Part shown: positions 28,702 to 36,713 of the stretch, piece after piece | How positions within the stretch are numbered: position 1 is the first letter of the stretch | Layout: every line of letters begins with the position of its first letter | NCBI RefSeq assembly: GCF_001428895.1 | Contig: NZ_LMJA01000018.1 | Coordinates: forward strand, 1-38,389 | Direction: 5' to 3' | DNA length: 38,389 nt | DNA from: Mycobacterium sp. Root265 | Lineage (GTDB): Bacteria; Actinomycetota; Actinomycetes; Mycobacteriales; Mycobacteriaceae | Translations under genes and position numbers: made by a program | The notes under the pieces: generated by a model | Databases searched by the model: none | Told to the model about the DNA's origin: nothing | The model's input: the letters and a program-made list of their open reading frames with translations, nothing else

Positions 28702-29528
28702 CCCAGACCGTCACGGCGCGGCCGGCCCAGCGTGAACCGCGCGACACGCCGCCACGAGCCACCGTCCACCGACCCTGGGGGAGTCGCCGCTGGCTGGTGT
28801 CCGGGCTCGCCCTGATCGGCGCGGTCGGACTGTGGGCGCTGGCCGCGGTCATCGTCAACGACCCCATCCTGCCGAACCCCGCCGACGTCGCGGACCGGGT
28901 GCTCGCGATCGTCGTTTCCGGTGAGGCGCTCACCAACTTCGCGGCGAGCATTGCCAAGATCGCAGCAGGATTTGCCATCGCCATGGTGATCGGATTGCTC
29001 ATCGGATTCGCCATGGGCCGTTCGAAATTCATGACGTCCTATTTCTCGCTGCCGTTGTTCGTGCTGGGCAACATGCCCGGTCTGACCTACGCGGTGTTCG
29101 GCCTGCTGATCTTCGGTGTGGGCGCCGGCGGACCGATCGTGGTGTCCGCGCTGGTGGCCACCCCGTTCATCGCGATGAACGTGGCCGAGGGGGTGCGGTC
29201 GGTGGACGGGAACCTGCTGGCGATGTGTCACGCCTTCGAACGCCGGCGGTCCGACATCCTGCGCCACCTCTATCTGCCCGCGGTGACGACCTTCGTCTTC
29301 GCCGGTGTGCGTTACGGGTTCGCGATGGCGTGGAAGGTCGAGGCACTCACTGAGGTGTTCGGCGCCAGCAGCGGAGTCGGGTTCATGATCCGCAAGGCCT
29401 ACCAGGAGTTCCAGGTCGACGACATGCTCGCCTGGACCGCGCTGTTCATCATCGCGATGGTGCTGATCGAACGTGGCCTGGCCCATCTGGAGAATCGCTT
29501 CTTCGCCTGGCGGAAGGAAATCGCATGA
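28698..29528 (+). CDS. ABC transporter permease 1
   Basis: A 276-residue SsuC/TauC-type permease with a GTG start overlapping the previous stop. It has about six membrane helices. The cytoplasmic coupling segment contains GVRSVDGNLLAMCHAFERRR, where the usual EAA-loop Gly is replaced by Glu, followed by LRHLYLPAVTTFVFAGVRYG. The C-terminal VFGASSGVGFMI matches the family. It is one of two different permeases in this operon, which implies a heterodimeric channel. The next gene begins with an ATGA overlap. Confidence 0.88.
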   Translation: MTQTVTARPAQREPRDTPPRATVHRPWGSRRWLVSGLALIGAVGLWALAAVIVNDPILPNPADVADRVLAIVVSGEALTNFAASIAKIAAGFAIAMVIGLLIGFAMGRSKFMTSYFSLPLFVLGNMPGLTYAVFGLLIFGVGAGGPIVVSALVATPFIAMNVAEGVRSVDGNLLAMCHAFERRRSDILRHLYLPAVTTFVFAGVRYGFAMAWKVEALTEVFGASSGVGFMIRKAYQEFQVDDMLAWTALFIIAMVLIERGLAHLENRFFAWRKEIA

Positions 29529-30304
29529 CCACCCTCACCTCCTGGCAGCGCCAACTGCGCAGCCAGAGCAGCTCCGCGGCAGCCGTTCTCGCGGCGCTGG
29601 CGACCATCATCGGGGCCTGGCAGCTCGCGGTGATCGTCGGTAACCGGGTTCCGTCACTGGCCGAAACCATCGGCAGGCTCGGCGCCGAAGCCGCCATCGG
29701 CGAGCTCTGGGGCAACCTGGCCATCAGCATGAACCGGTTCCTGCTGGGACTCGTCGCGGCGCTGGTCGTCGGCGCGGTCATCGGCGTGCTGATGGGACTG
29801 TCCAAGATCGCCGACCTCGCCTTCTCCGACCTGAATGCGGCGGCGCTGGCCATCCCGGCGGTGATCTGGGCGCTGCTGACCACCATGTGGTTCGGGTTCG
29901 GCTGGCTGACACCGGTCGTCACGGTCTTCCTGTCCGGGCTGCCGTTCGTCGTCGTCAACATCGCCAAGGCCACCAGGGCGGTGCCCGCCGACCTGATCCT
30001 GATGGCACGGGCGTTCGGGGTATCGCGTACCCGGGTGCTGCGCGAGATCGTTGCGCCCGCGGTCGCCGGATCTACCGTGGCCGCAGTGCGTTTCGCGATC
30101 ATGAGTGCCTGGAATGGCCTGCTCCTCGCGGAGTGGTTCGGGTCTACCTCCGGTGTCGGGTGGCGGTCGCGCTACTGGTACGACGCCAACCAGCTCGACG
30201 GCTTCCTGGCCTGGGTGCTGGTCTTCATCCTGCTGCTGGTCATCGCCGACCTGCTCATCCTCGGCCCCATCGAACGCCACGCCACCCGCTGGCGTACCGC
30301 CTAG
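29525..30304 (+). CDS. ABC transporter permease 2
   Basis: A 259-residue SsuC/TauC-type permease starting inside the end of permease 1 (ATGA). It has about six membrane helices. The EAA-like loop reads AVPADLILMARAFGVSRTRV, followed by LREIVAPAVAGSTVAAVRFA, and the end has WFGSTSGVGWRSRYW. The coupling loop is more canonical than that of permease 1. It probably pairs with permease 1 in a heterodimer. The ATPase gene begins 15 bp downstream with GAAAGAGAG as ribosome site. Confidence 0.88.
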   Translation: MTTLTSWQRQLRSQSSSAAAVLAALATIIGAWQLAVIVGNRVPSLAETIGRLGAEAAIGELWGNLAISMNRFLLGLVAALVVGAVIGVLMGLSKIADLAFSDLNAAALAIPAVIWALLTTMWFGFGWLTPVVTVFLSGLPFVVVNIAKATRAVPADLILMARAFGVSRTRVLREIVAPAVAGSTVAAVRFAIMSAWNGLLLAEWFGSTSGVGWRSRYWYDANQLDGFLAWVLVFILLLVIADLLILGPIERHATRWRTA

Positions 30305-30319
30305 AAAGAGAGCGACACC

Positions 30320-31066
30320 ATGGCCTCCATCGAAATCCAGAGTCTGGTCAAGGAATTCACCGACCGGCGCGGCGACGTCACCCGCGTGATCGACGGCATC
30401 GACCTGACCATCACCGGCGAGACCTTCGTCTCGGTCGTCGGGCCGTCGGGCAGCGGAAAGACCACGCTGCTCAACATCGTCTCGGGCATCGAGACCCACA
30501 CCTCCGGCAGTGTGCGGCTGCGATCCGGCGGGCGCGACGCCCGCGTCGGCTATGTCTTCCAGGACCCCCGGCTGCTGCCGTGGCGCACCGTGATGGCCAA
30601 CCTCGGATTCGTCCAGCACGAGCGGGACGGCTGGCAGCAGCGCGCCGAGCACTACCTCGACCTGGTCGGGCTGAGCCACTGCGCCAACAGGTTCCCCGCC
30701 CAGCTGTCCGGCGGTCAGCAGCAGCGCATCGGTATCGCGCGCGCCTTCGCCGTCGAACCCGATGTGCTGCTGATGGACGAGCCGTTCAGCCATCTCGACG
30801 CCATGACGTCACGGACCCTGCGCGAACATCTGGAACGCATCTGGCTGGAATCCCGGCGCACGGTCATGTTCGTGACCCACGATGTGACCGAGGCGGTGCA
30901 ACTGTCCGACCGCATCGTGGTGCTGGCTCCCGGCGGCCGCGTGCACGAGGTCATCGACGTGGACCTGCCCCGGCCACGCCGGGCGTCCGATCCCGCCGTC
31001 GCGGTGCTGCAGGCCGAGGTGCTGGCCCGGTTCGAGGCGCTCGAAGCGATGGGAGTGGCATCGTGA
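30320..31066 (+). CDS. ABC transporter ATP-binding protein
   Basis: A 248-residue ATPase. Walker A is GPSGSGKTTLL with Lys47, the Q loop is in VFQDPRLLPWRTV, the signature is LSGGQQQRIGIARAF, Walker B is VLLMDEPFSHLD and the H loop is FVTHDVTEAV. These match the SsuB/TauB group that energises NMT1-type importers. The GTG of the amidohydrolase gene overlaps its stop, so transport and catabolism are translationally linked. Confidence 0.93.
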   Translation: MASIEIQSLVKEFTDRRGDVTRVIDGIDLTITGETFVSVVGPSGSGKTTLLNIVSGIETHTSGSVRLRSGGRDARVGYVFQDPRLLPWRTVMANLGFVQHERDGWQQRAEHYLDLVGLSHCANRFPAQLSGGQQQRIGIARAFAVEPDVLLMDEPFSHLDAMTSRTLREHLERIWLESRRTVMFVTHDVTEAVQLSDRIVVLAPGGRVHEVIDVDLPRPRRASDPAVAVLQAEVLARFEALEAMGVAS

Positions 31067-32049
31067 CGCTGCGCACCGGCCCCATCGACGTCCACGCACA
31101 CTGGTTGCCGCAGGAGCTGTTCGGGCTCGCACCGGGATCGCCGTTGCCCGCGCTGCGGGACCGCGACGGCGAGCTCTGCCTCGGCGAACTCCCGCTGTCC
31201 ATCGAGACGGGCGCGATGAGCGATGTGACCCGGGTGCTCGCCGACACCGATGCGGCCGGCCTGGGCTCCCGGGTGCTGTCCGCGCCGCCGTTCGCATTCC
31301 CCGTCGCTCACACCGACGGTGTCGACGATTTCGTCGGCGGGTTCAACGGCGCACTGGAAAAGGTGTGCCGTGACAACGCGGACCGGCTGCTCGGCCTGGG
31401 CCTGGTCACGCTGCACGACCCGGACGCGGCCCGCAAACAGATCGAGACGATGGCGTCTGCGTCGGTGATCCGCGGTATCGCGGTGCCCCCGCTGCTCGGC
31501 GGCACATCGTTCGACGTCGATCCGATGCGTGAGATCCTCACCGCCGCAGCCGAGAACGACATGGCGGTGCTGGTGCACCCGATGCAGCTGCCGCGCCCGG
31601 AATGGTCGTCGTACTACCTGGCCAACCTGATCGGCAACCCCGTGGAGTCCGCGACGGCGGCCGCCGCGCTGACCCTGGGCGGGGTGCTGGACGCGCTGCC
31701 CACGCTGCGGATCGTGCTGGTGCACGGCGGCGGGTGCGCTCCGGGGATCGTCGGCCGCTGGCAGCACGGCTGGGATCAGCGCGCCGACGTGCGGGCGGGG
31801 AACGGCAGGCCACCGCGGGAGGCGTTCGCCGACCTGTGGTTCGACACCCTGACCCACGATGTTGCCGCGCTCGAACTGCTGCGCGCACAGACCGACCCCA
31901 CCCACCTGATGTGCGGGAGCGACTATCCGTTCGACATGGGAACGCCTGACCCGCTGGGGCTTCCGCGTGCGGCCGGTATCGACGACACCGCGCTGGAGAC
32001 CAATGCCCGGGCATTTCTCGGGCTCGACAACGCAGGAGAGAGCGCATGA
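31063..32049 (+). CDS. ACMSD-family amidohydrolase, probable decarboxylase
   Basis: A 328-residue amidohydrolase_2 protein with a GTG start overlapping the ATPase stop. The metal site matches aminocarboxymuconate-semialdehyde decarboxylase: His11 and His13 (DVHAHW), His172 (VLVHPM), His221 (LVHGGG) and Asp287 (GSDYPF). The segment NLIGNPVESATAAAALTLGG is also typical. The family removes carboxylate from aromatic or muconate-like rings in a non-oxidative, Zn- or Mn-dependent reaction; examples are gamma-resorcylate and 3,6-dihydroxypicolinate decarboxylases. Its location between an importer and a pyridine-type hydroxylase supports decarboxylation of an imported ring acid. The true substrate is unknown. 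Confidence 0.85.
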   Translation: MTLRTGPIDVHAHWLPQELFGLAPGSPLPALRDRDGELCLGELPLSIETGAMSDVTRVLADTDAAGLGSRVLSAPPFAFPVAHTDGVDDFVGGFNGALEKVCRDNADRLLGLGLVTLHDPDAARKQIETMASASVIRGIAVPPLLGGTSFDVDPMREILTAAAENDMAVLVHPMQLPRPEWSSYYLANLIGNPVESATAAAALTLGGVLDALPTLRIVLVHGGGCAPGIVGRWQHGWDQRADVRAGNGRPPREAFADLWFDTLTHDVAALELLRAQTDPTHLMCGSDYPFDMGTPDPLGLPRAAGIDDTALETNARAFLGLDNAGESA

Positions 32050-33248
32050 CCGAGGCGAAGAAGAACTGGGCCGGTCACCGGGCATTGGTGATCGGTGGCT
32101 CGATCGGTGGTCTGACCGCAGCGCTGTTGCTGCGCAGGGTCGGTTTCGACGTCGACGTGTTCGAGCGCACCCCGACATCGCTGGACGGGCGCGGCGGCGG
32201 GATCGTGCTGCAGCCCGACACCCTGCGCTGGTTCGTGGAATGCAGTGACCAGCATCCGGAAAATGTCAGCACCTCAACCCATTTCGTGCAGTACCTGGGA
32301 CCGGACAACGAGATCCTGCACCGTGACCCGGCGCCTTGGAGCTACACCTCCTGGGGCACGTTCTACCGGGCGCTGCTGTCCGATTTCGGCACCTCGCACT
32401 ACCACCTGGGTGAGTACGCGGCCGGATACGATCAGGACTCCGACGGTGTCGAGGTGCGGTTCACCTCGGGCCGGTGTGAGCGGGCCGACCTGGTGGTGTT
32501 CGCCGACGGGATCAGCTCGCCGAGCCGGCGCCGGATCTCACCGGGATCCACGCTGGAGTATTCGGGCTACGTCGGCTGGCGTGGCACCGTGCCCGAAAAT
32601 CAGGTCAGCGCAGGGACCTTCGACCTGCTCCATGATGCGATCAGCTACAGCGTCGCACCGCACACCCACATCAACGTGTACCCGATCCCGTCCGGAGACG
32701 GCGGACTCGGTGTGGGGGAGCGCCTGCTGAACTATGTCTGGTACCGCAACGTCGCCGAAGGTCACGAGCTCGACGAGCTGATGACCGACAAGCGTGGCTT
32801 CCTGGCGGGGGTGTCACTGCACCCGGGCCAGGTGCAGGACCGGTTCATCGACGAGATGCGTGCGGCGGCACCGGAACTGCTGGCTCCGGCGGCAGCAGAG
32901 GTGGTACTGCGCACCGAACAGCCCTACCTGCAGGCGGTCTACGATGTGCAGGCGCAGCAGATGGCGACAGGACGGGTCGCGCTCATCGGTGATGCGGCCA
33001 GCGCCGCGCGCCCGCACGCCGCCGCGGGCACCGCCAAGGCCGCCGCGAACGCCTGGGCTCTGTACGACGCGCTGTCCGACAGCGCCGATATCTCCGAGGC
33101 ACTCGCCAAATGGGAGCCCGGCCAGCTCGAGCTGGCGCACAGCCTGATGCGCCGGGTCAAGGAGATGGGCACCCGCTCGCAGGTGGACTGCACCTGGGTG
33201 CCCGGCGACCCCGACAACCGGTTCGGCCTCTACGGCCCGGGCCACTGA
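32046..33248 (+). CDS. FAD monooxygenase, 2,6-dihydroxypyridine 3-monooxygenase-like
   Basis: A 400-residue class A flavin hydroxylase coupled to the amidohydrolase by an ATGA overlap. The FAD motif is LVIGGSIGGLTAALLLR, the DG motif is VVFADGISSPSRRR and the GD motif is RVALIGDAASAARPHAAAG. From memory, the segments YPIPSGDGG, WYRNVAEGHELDELMTDKRG and RPHAAAGTAKAAA closely follow the nicotine-pathway 2,6-dihydroxypyridine 3-hydroxylase DhpH. It would use NAD(P)H and O2 to hydroxylate an electron-rich ring. Nicotine-pathway partners are not in the window, so a related hydroxypyridine or phenol is likelier than nicotine itself. Confidence 0.85.
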   Translation: MTEAKKNWAGHRALVIGGSIGGLTAALLLRRVGFDVDVFERTPTSLDGRGGGIVLQPDTLRWFVECSDQHPENVSTSTHFVQYLGPDNEILHRDPAPWSYTSWGTFYRALLSDFGTSHYHLGEYAAGYDQDSDGVEVRFTSGRCERADLVVFADGISSPSRRRISPGSTLEYSGYVGWRGTVPENQVSAGTFDLLHDAISYSVAPHTHINVYPIPSGDGGLGVGERLLNYVWYRNVAEGHELDELMTDKRGFLAGVSLHPGQVQDRFIDEMRAAAPELLAPAAAEVVLRTEQPYLQAVYDVQAQQMATGRVALIGDAASAARPHAAAGTAKAAANAWALYDALSDSADISEALAKWEPGQLELAHSLMRRVKEMGTRSQVDCTWVPGDPDNRFGLYGPGH

Positions 33249-33261
33249 CAAGGAGACAACG

Positions 33262-33726
33262 ATGACCACAAACAACCCCCTAGTCGCTTCGCTCCTGCCC
33301 GCCGGAGCCTTCCTCACCGACGCCCCGCTGGCCGGCACCTTGGTGGCCACCGATTTCGAGGGCTGGAGCGATGAGCTGCGCGCCGAGTTCGACGCCTACT
33401 CCCACGACGGCTACGTCGGCTCCCGGCTGCTGAGCCAGAACGAGCGGGTCCGGGTGTGGGAGATCCGGCTGGCACCCGGGGAGCGCTGGCATGCTCATCG
33501 GCACGTGCTGGACTACTTCTGGACCGCGGTCAACGCCGGTCGCAGCCGCCAGCACACCTCCGACGGCACCACCCGGGACGTGTCCTACGGCGCCGGTGAG
33601 ACCCGGCATTTCACCTTCGCGGCGGGCGAGTTCCTGTTGCACGATATCGAGAACGTCGGCGACACCGACCTCGTCTTCACCACGGTGGAACACCTCGACT
33701 CGGCGAACGCACCGCTGGACGTGTGA
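33262..33726 (+). CDS. Cupin-domain protein
   Basis: A 154-residue single-domain cupin 13 bp after the monooxygenase, with a strong AAGGAG site. Cupin motif 1 gives His77 and His79 (RWHAHRHVLDYFW), with Asp84 where Glu is usual. Motif 2 gives His127 in FAAGEFLLHDIEN. The 3His plus one acidic ligand set can hold a metal. It could be a ring-modifying oxygenase, an isomerase or a binding protein for the pathway product. Only its operon position supports a role in catabolism. Confidence 0.75.
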   Translation: MTTNNPLVASLLPAGAFLTDAPLAGTLVATDFEGWSDELRAEFDAYSHDGYVGSRLLSQNERVRVWEIRLAPGERWHAHRHVLDYFWTAVNAGRSRQHTSDGTTRDVSYGAGETRHFTFAAGEFLLHDIENVGDTDLVFTTVEHLDSANAPLDV

Positions 33727-33735
33727 AATGGGGGC

Positions 33736-34164
33736 ATGACCGAGAAATTCGATCCGCATGCGCTGCTGGCCGAGGCGAGGCTCGGGGTGCTGGCCACCAT
33801 CAAGTCCAGCGGCGTCCCGCAGCTGTCGCCGGTGACACCGTTCTACGACCGGACCGCCGACGTGATCTACGTGTCGATGACCGAGGGCCGCGCGAAAACG
33901 ACGAACCTGCGCCGTGACCCGCGCGCGGCGGTGGAGGTCACCAGCGCCGACGGGTGGGCATGGGCGACGGCGGAGGGGCCGGTCACGCTGACCGGGCCGG
34001 GTGCCGATCCGCACAGCCCAGAGGTCGAGGCGCTGGTGGATTACTACCGCAGCGCAGCGGGTGAGCATCCCGATTGGGATGAGTACCGGTCGGTGATGGT
34101 GTCGGACCGCCGGGTACTGATGGCACTGCGGGTGGAGCGGGTGTACGGCGAGAAGCTGCGCTAG
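33736..34164 (+). CDS. PPOX-class, probably F420-dependent, Rv1155-like protein
   Basis: A 142-residue split-barrel flavin/deazaflavin protein. LGVLATIKSSGVPQLSPVTPFYD, AKTTNLRRDPRAAVEV and MALRVERVYGEKL match the Rv1155-like PPOX/F420 family. Members bind F420 or FMN and reduce unsaturated or ring compounds, though many are uncharacterised. It starts 9 bp after the cupin and is the last gene before a strong hairpin, so it appears to belong to the operon. A reductive step on a ring-derived intermediate is possible. Confidence 0.85.
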   Translation: MTEKFDPHALLAEARLGVLATIKSSGVPQLSPVTPFYDRTADVIYVSMTEGRAKTTNLRRDPRAAVEVTSADGWAWATAEGPVTLTGPGADPHSPEVEALVDYYRSAAGEHPDWDEYRSVMVSDRRVLMALRVERVYGEKLR

Positions 34165-34173
34165 CCGAATTCA

Positions 34174-34197
34174 GCGGCGGACCGGATGGTCCGCCGC
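34174..34197. terminator. Strong hairpin, likely bidirectional terminator
   Basis: GCGGCGGACC (34174-34183) and GGTCCGCCGC (34188-34197) form a perfect 10-bp stem with a GGAT loop. It lies between the convergent ends of the PPOX gene and csbD-like gene. There is no U-tract, which is common for mycobacterial terminators. Confidence 0.75.
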
Positions 34198-34206
34198 CGA
34201 ACGAGA

Positions 34207-34380
34207 TCAGCTGGTGAACGTGTCCTTGATGTTCTCGCCGACCTTCTTGACGCCCGAGACGCCCTGGTCCTTCTTGCCTTCGGCCTTCAGTTCGTCATTG
34301 TTGGTGACGTCGCCGACGACCTCTTTGGCCTTGCCGATGGCGTCCTCGGCTGCGTTCTTGGCCTTGTCCACGATTCCCAT
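34207..34380 (-). CDS. CsbD-like stress protein
   Basis: A 57-residue, highly charged, Lys/Asp/Gly-rich protein. It starts at the ATG at 34380, preceded by AGAAAGGAAA; the frame is open further upstream but lacks CsbD features there. The core GKAKEVVGDVTNNDELKAEG is the CsbD family repeat. CsbD-like proteins are abundant under general stress in many bacteria, with unknown biochemical role. A 7-bp inverted repeat lies 18 bp upstream of the start codon. Confidence 0.9.
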   Translation of the reverse strand: MGIVDKAKNAAEDAIGKAKEVVGDVTNNDELKAEGKKDQGVSGVKKVGENIKDTFTS

Positions 34381-34398
34381 GTTCGTTTCCTTTCTGGG

Positions 34399-34421
34399 GG
34401 TTACGTCTATTGGTCGTAACC
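34399..34421. promoter_or_regulatory. Inverted repeat upstream of the CsbD-like gene
   Basis: GGTTACG and CGTAACC flank a 9-bp spacer, forming a perfect 7-bp inverted repeat immediately upstream of the ribosome site of the CsbD-like gene. It could be an operator or a leader hairpin. No matching regulator is encoded next to it. Confidence 0.4.
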
Positions 34422-34471
34422 GGACCTCGGAACCGCACGCGCAGTGGGGCGTGAGGCTGCTCACAGGTGCC

Positions 34472-35710
34472 TCAGGTGATGCGCGGGATCTCCGCGTTGA
34501 TCGCGTTCAGCAGCGCCGGGTAGCGCTTGGCCTCCGGGTGCCCGCTCGGTTTCCCGCTGCTGACCACCGCCACCGAGAGCGCCCGCTGCGGGTCCGCCCA
34601 CATCGCGATATCGGTCAGCCCGGTGTGCCCGAACGCACCGTCCGCGTCACGGCCGAACGGCCCGAAACGCTTGGACCCGAGCATGTATCCGGTGCCCCAG
34701 CGCATGGGCGCCAACCCGGTCGCGAGGTCGGGACGCAGCCGTCGCGCTTCCTTGGTCGCGGCGCTCAATGTCTCGGGTGAGAGCACCCGCACGCCGTCGA
34801 GTTCGCCGCCACGGCGCAGGATCTCGGCGAAGCGCGACAGCTCGTGTGCGTTGGACACGGTGTTCGACGACGGGACGACGCCGGTGAGGAACTCCGGGGT
34901 GTTCGAGAACGGGATGATCTGCTGCGGGGTGCCGCCGACCGCGGTCTTGAACGCCTTGGCGATCGGGGCGGGTAGCGGTTTGCCGGTGACATGGCTGGGC
35001 GCCACCAGCGGAACATCCTGTGCGGCAACACCGTAATTGGTCCAGCGGAACCCCAGCGGGTCGAGGATCTGCTCGGCGAGGATGTCGCGGATGCTACGTC
35101 CCGTTGCCGCGGAGATGATCTCGCGCATCAGCGGGCCCCACGTCACACCGTGGTAGATGTGCACCAGGCCGGGCCGGTACACCGGCTTCATCCGGCCCAG
35201 CATGTCGCGGGCGTACTCGCTGTCGTCCATCCGTTTCAGATCCGGTTTCGGCCCGGTCGCGAACGGGATGCCCGCGCTGTGGGTGACCACGTGGCGGATG
35301 GTGGTGCGGTCCTTGCCGTGGCTGGTGTAGTTGGGCAGGTAGTCGCACACCCGGTCTTCCAGGGAGAAGTTGCCGCGTTCGACGAGCATGTGGGTGACGG
35401 TGGTGGTGATCGCCTTGGCCGTCGAGTACACGCAGAACGGCGTGCTGGTGCTGACCGGAATCTGTTCGGCGTCAACGGGATCATCCGGACCGTTGCCCCA
35501 GCCGTGGCCGATGGCGCGGTCGAGGATCACCTTGCCGTTGCGGCGCAGGCAGACCTGGATCGCCGGATGCATACCGGCGGAGTACCAGTGCCGGGCCGCC
35601 GCCCAGATTCGTTCCACCGCTGCGGAATCGACCTCGGAATGGTCTTCCTCCGCGCGGTCGGTGACGGCGTCGAGGTCGGCGGGGACCCGGATGCGGCGGT
35701 CGTCGGTCAC
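34472..35710 (-). CDS. Serine hydrolase of the beta-lactamase/EstB type
   Basis: A 412-residue class C beta-lactamase-fold protein with a GTG start. The catalytic SxxK is Ser96-Thr-Ala-Lys99 (VYSTAKAI), a Tyr motif lies in IYHGVTWG and GHTGLTD replaces the KTG box. No signal peptide is visible, so it is probably a cytoplasmic esterase or peptidase, not a secreted beta-lactamase. Its start overlaps the stop of the nitrobindin gene by 4 bp (GTGA), so the two are coupled. The substrate is unknown. Confidence 0.85.
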   Translation of the reverse strand: MTDDRRIRVPADLDAVTDRAEEDHSEVDSAAVERIWAAARHWYSAGMHPAIQVCLRRNGKVILDRAIGHGWGNGPDDPVDAEQIPVSTSTPFCVYSTAKAITTTVTHMLVERGNFSLEDRVCDYLPNYTSHGKDRTTIRHVVTHSAGIPFATGPKPDLKRMDDSEYARDMLGRMKPVYRPGLVHIYHGVTWGPLMREIISAATGRSIRDILAEQILDPLGFRWTNYGVAAQDVPLVAPSHVTGKPLPAPIAKAFKTAVGGTPQQIIPFSNTPEFLTGVVPSSNTVSNAHELSRFAEILRRGGELDGVRVLSPETLSAATKEARRLRPDLATGLAPMRWGTGYMLGSKRFGPFGRDADGAFGHTGLTDIAMWADPQRALSVAVVSSGKPSGHPEAKRYPALLNAINAEIPRIT

Positions 35711-36192
35711 GGTTGTTCCTTTCGCAGCACGGCGGCGAGGTGATGCTGCAGCGGTTGGCCGACGGCAGCCATCCGCACCGTGTAGCTCAGATGGTCACCG
35801 CGCAGGGTGAGGGTGCGGGACAGGGCGGTGACCTCCTTGGCTGATGCCGAGCGCCCGATGGTGGAGGTGAGTTCCATGGTCACGGTCCCGTCGCCGGCGA
35901 TGTCCAGCGGGCCCTCCAGCACCTCCACGATGCCGGTGGGGTGCGCCAGCAGCCATTCCACCCGCCCCGGTGCGGGGACCCGGACGTAGCCGGTCTCGGC
36001 GTGCAACGGCCGGCTGTCGTCGACGGCCTTGGTGCGCTGGGCGTAAGCCAGGAACGGCTTGCCGATATGGCCGAAGGTGACGGTCTCGGAATATCCGAAC
36101 GTCTCGATGGTGGGGTATTCGCCGGTACCGGACCCGGTCCAGGTGCCCAGCAGGGGAGCGAGTACCGCCACCGCGGGGTGCAGGTCGACCAT
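35707..36192 (-). CDS. Nitrobindin-like heme-binding beta-barrel protein (peroxynitrite isomerase family)
   Basis: A 161-residue protein of the FABP-like nitrobindin (DUF1794) family. The N-terminal LLGTWTGSGTGEYPTIETF is diagnostic. The C-terminal LQHHLAAVLRK holds the likely proximal heme His, at 150 or 151. Family members bind ferric heme and convert peroxynitrite to nitrate. It is the first gene of a pair with the serine hydrolase and diverges from a hotdog thioesterase across 48 bp. Heme binding is known for the family and not shown here. Confidence 0.88.
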   Translation of the reverse strand: MVDLHPAVAVLAPLLGTWTGSGTGEYPTIETFGYSETVTFGHIGKPFLAYAQRTKAVDDSRPLHAETGYVRVPAPGRVEWLLAHPTGIVEVLEGPLDIAGDGTVTMELTSTIGRSASAKEVTALSRTLTLRGDHLSYTVRMAAVGQPLQHHLAAVLRKEQP

Positions 36193-36240
36193 GGGGCCAA
36201 CGTTACGTCGGCCTGATGAAAGTGGTGTACTGGCGCCGTT

Positions 36241-36711
36241 ATGACCTCAGATATCGCACTCGTCACGGTCGCGGAGCGCCCGCATCCGGCCCGATTGTCC
36301 AAGGCGTTGTACCCGGTGACCGGGCTGGCGCTGGCACGCTACGGCGATATGGACGCCAACGGTCACGTGAATAATCTGGCCCTGGAGTCCATGCACGAGA
36401 ACGCCCGCGCCGAGTTCAACGAGGCCACCTTCCCCGGTATCTATGACCCCGCGACCCGCACGATCCGGCTGGTCACGGCCAACAATGTCGTGCACTTCCT
36501 GGCCGAGGTGCACTGGCCGTCGACCATCGAGACCGGGCTGGGCATCGGACGCCTGGGGCGGACGTCCTACGTGGTGTCGACGGCGTTGTTCGTCGGCGAG
36601 GACTGCGTCGGGTTGTGCGACACCGTCCTGGTCATGCTCGGCGACGACGGTCCGATACCGATCCCCGAGCAGGCACGCGAACTACTGGGCGCGCACCTGC
36701 TCCGGGGGTAG
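36241..36711 (+). CDS. Hotdog-fold acyl-CoA thioesterase
   Basis: A 156-residue 4-hydroxybenzoyl-CoA-thioesterase-type protein. The helix-preceding motif RYGDMDANGHVNN includes the Asp expected at the active site. VHWPSTIETGLGIGRLG and the following strands complete the fold. It probably hydrolyses an acyl- or aroyl-CoA; the chain is unknown. Only 2 bp separate its stop from that of the convergent aminotransferase. Confidence 0.83.
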   Translation: MTSDIALVTVAERPHPARLSKALYPVTGLALARYGDMDANGHVNNLALESMHENARAEFNEATFPGIYDPATRTIRLVTANNVVHFLAEVHWPSTIETGLGIGRLGRTSYVVSTALFVGEDCVGLCDTVLVMLGDDGPIPIPEQARELLGAHLLRG

Positions 36712-36713
36712 CC

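Noticed and set aside
30715-32178. A 487-codon open frame on the minus strand across the ATPase and amidohydrolase genes
   Set aside because: It is antisense to two genes with intact catalytic motifs and its translation is Arg/Gln/Val-rich low-information sequence, a common high-GC artefact.
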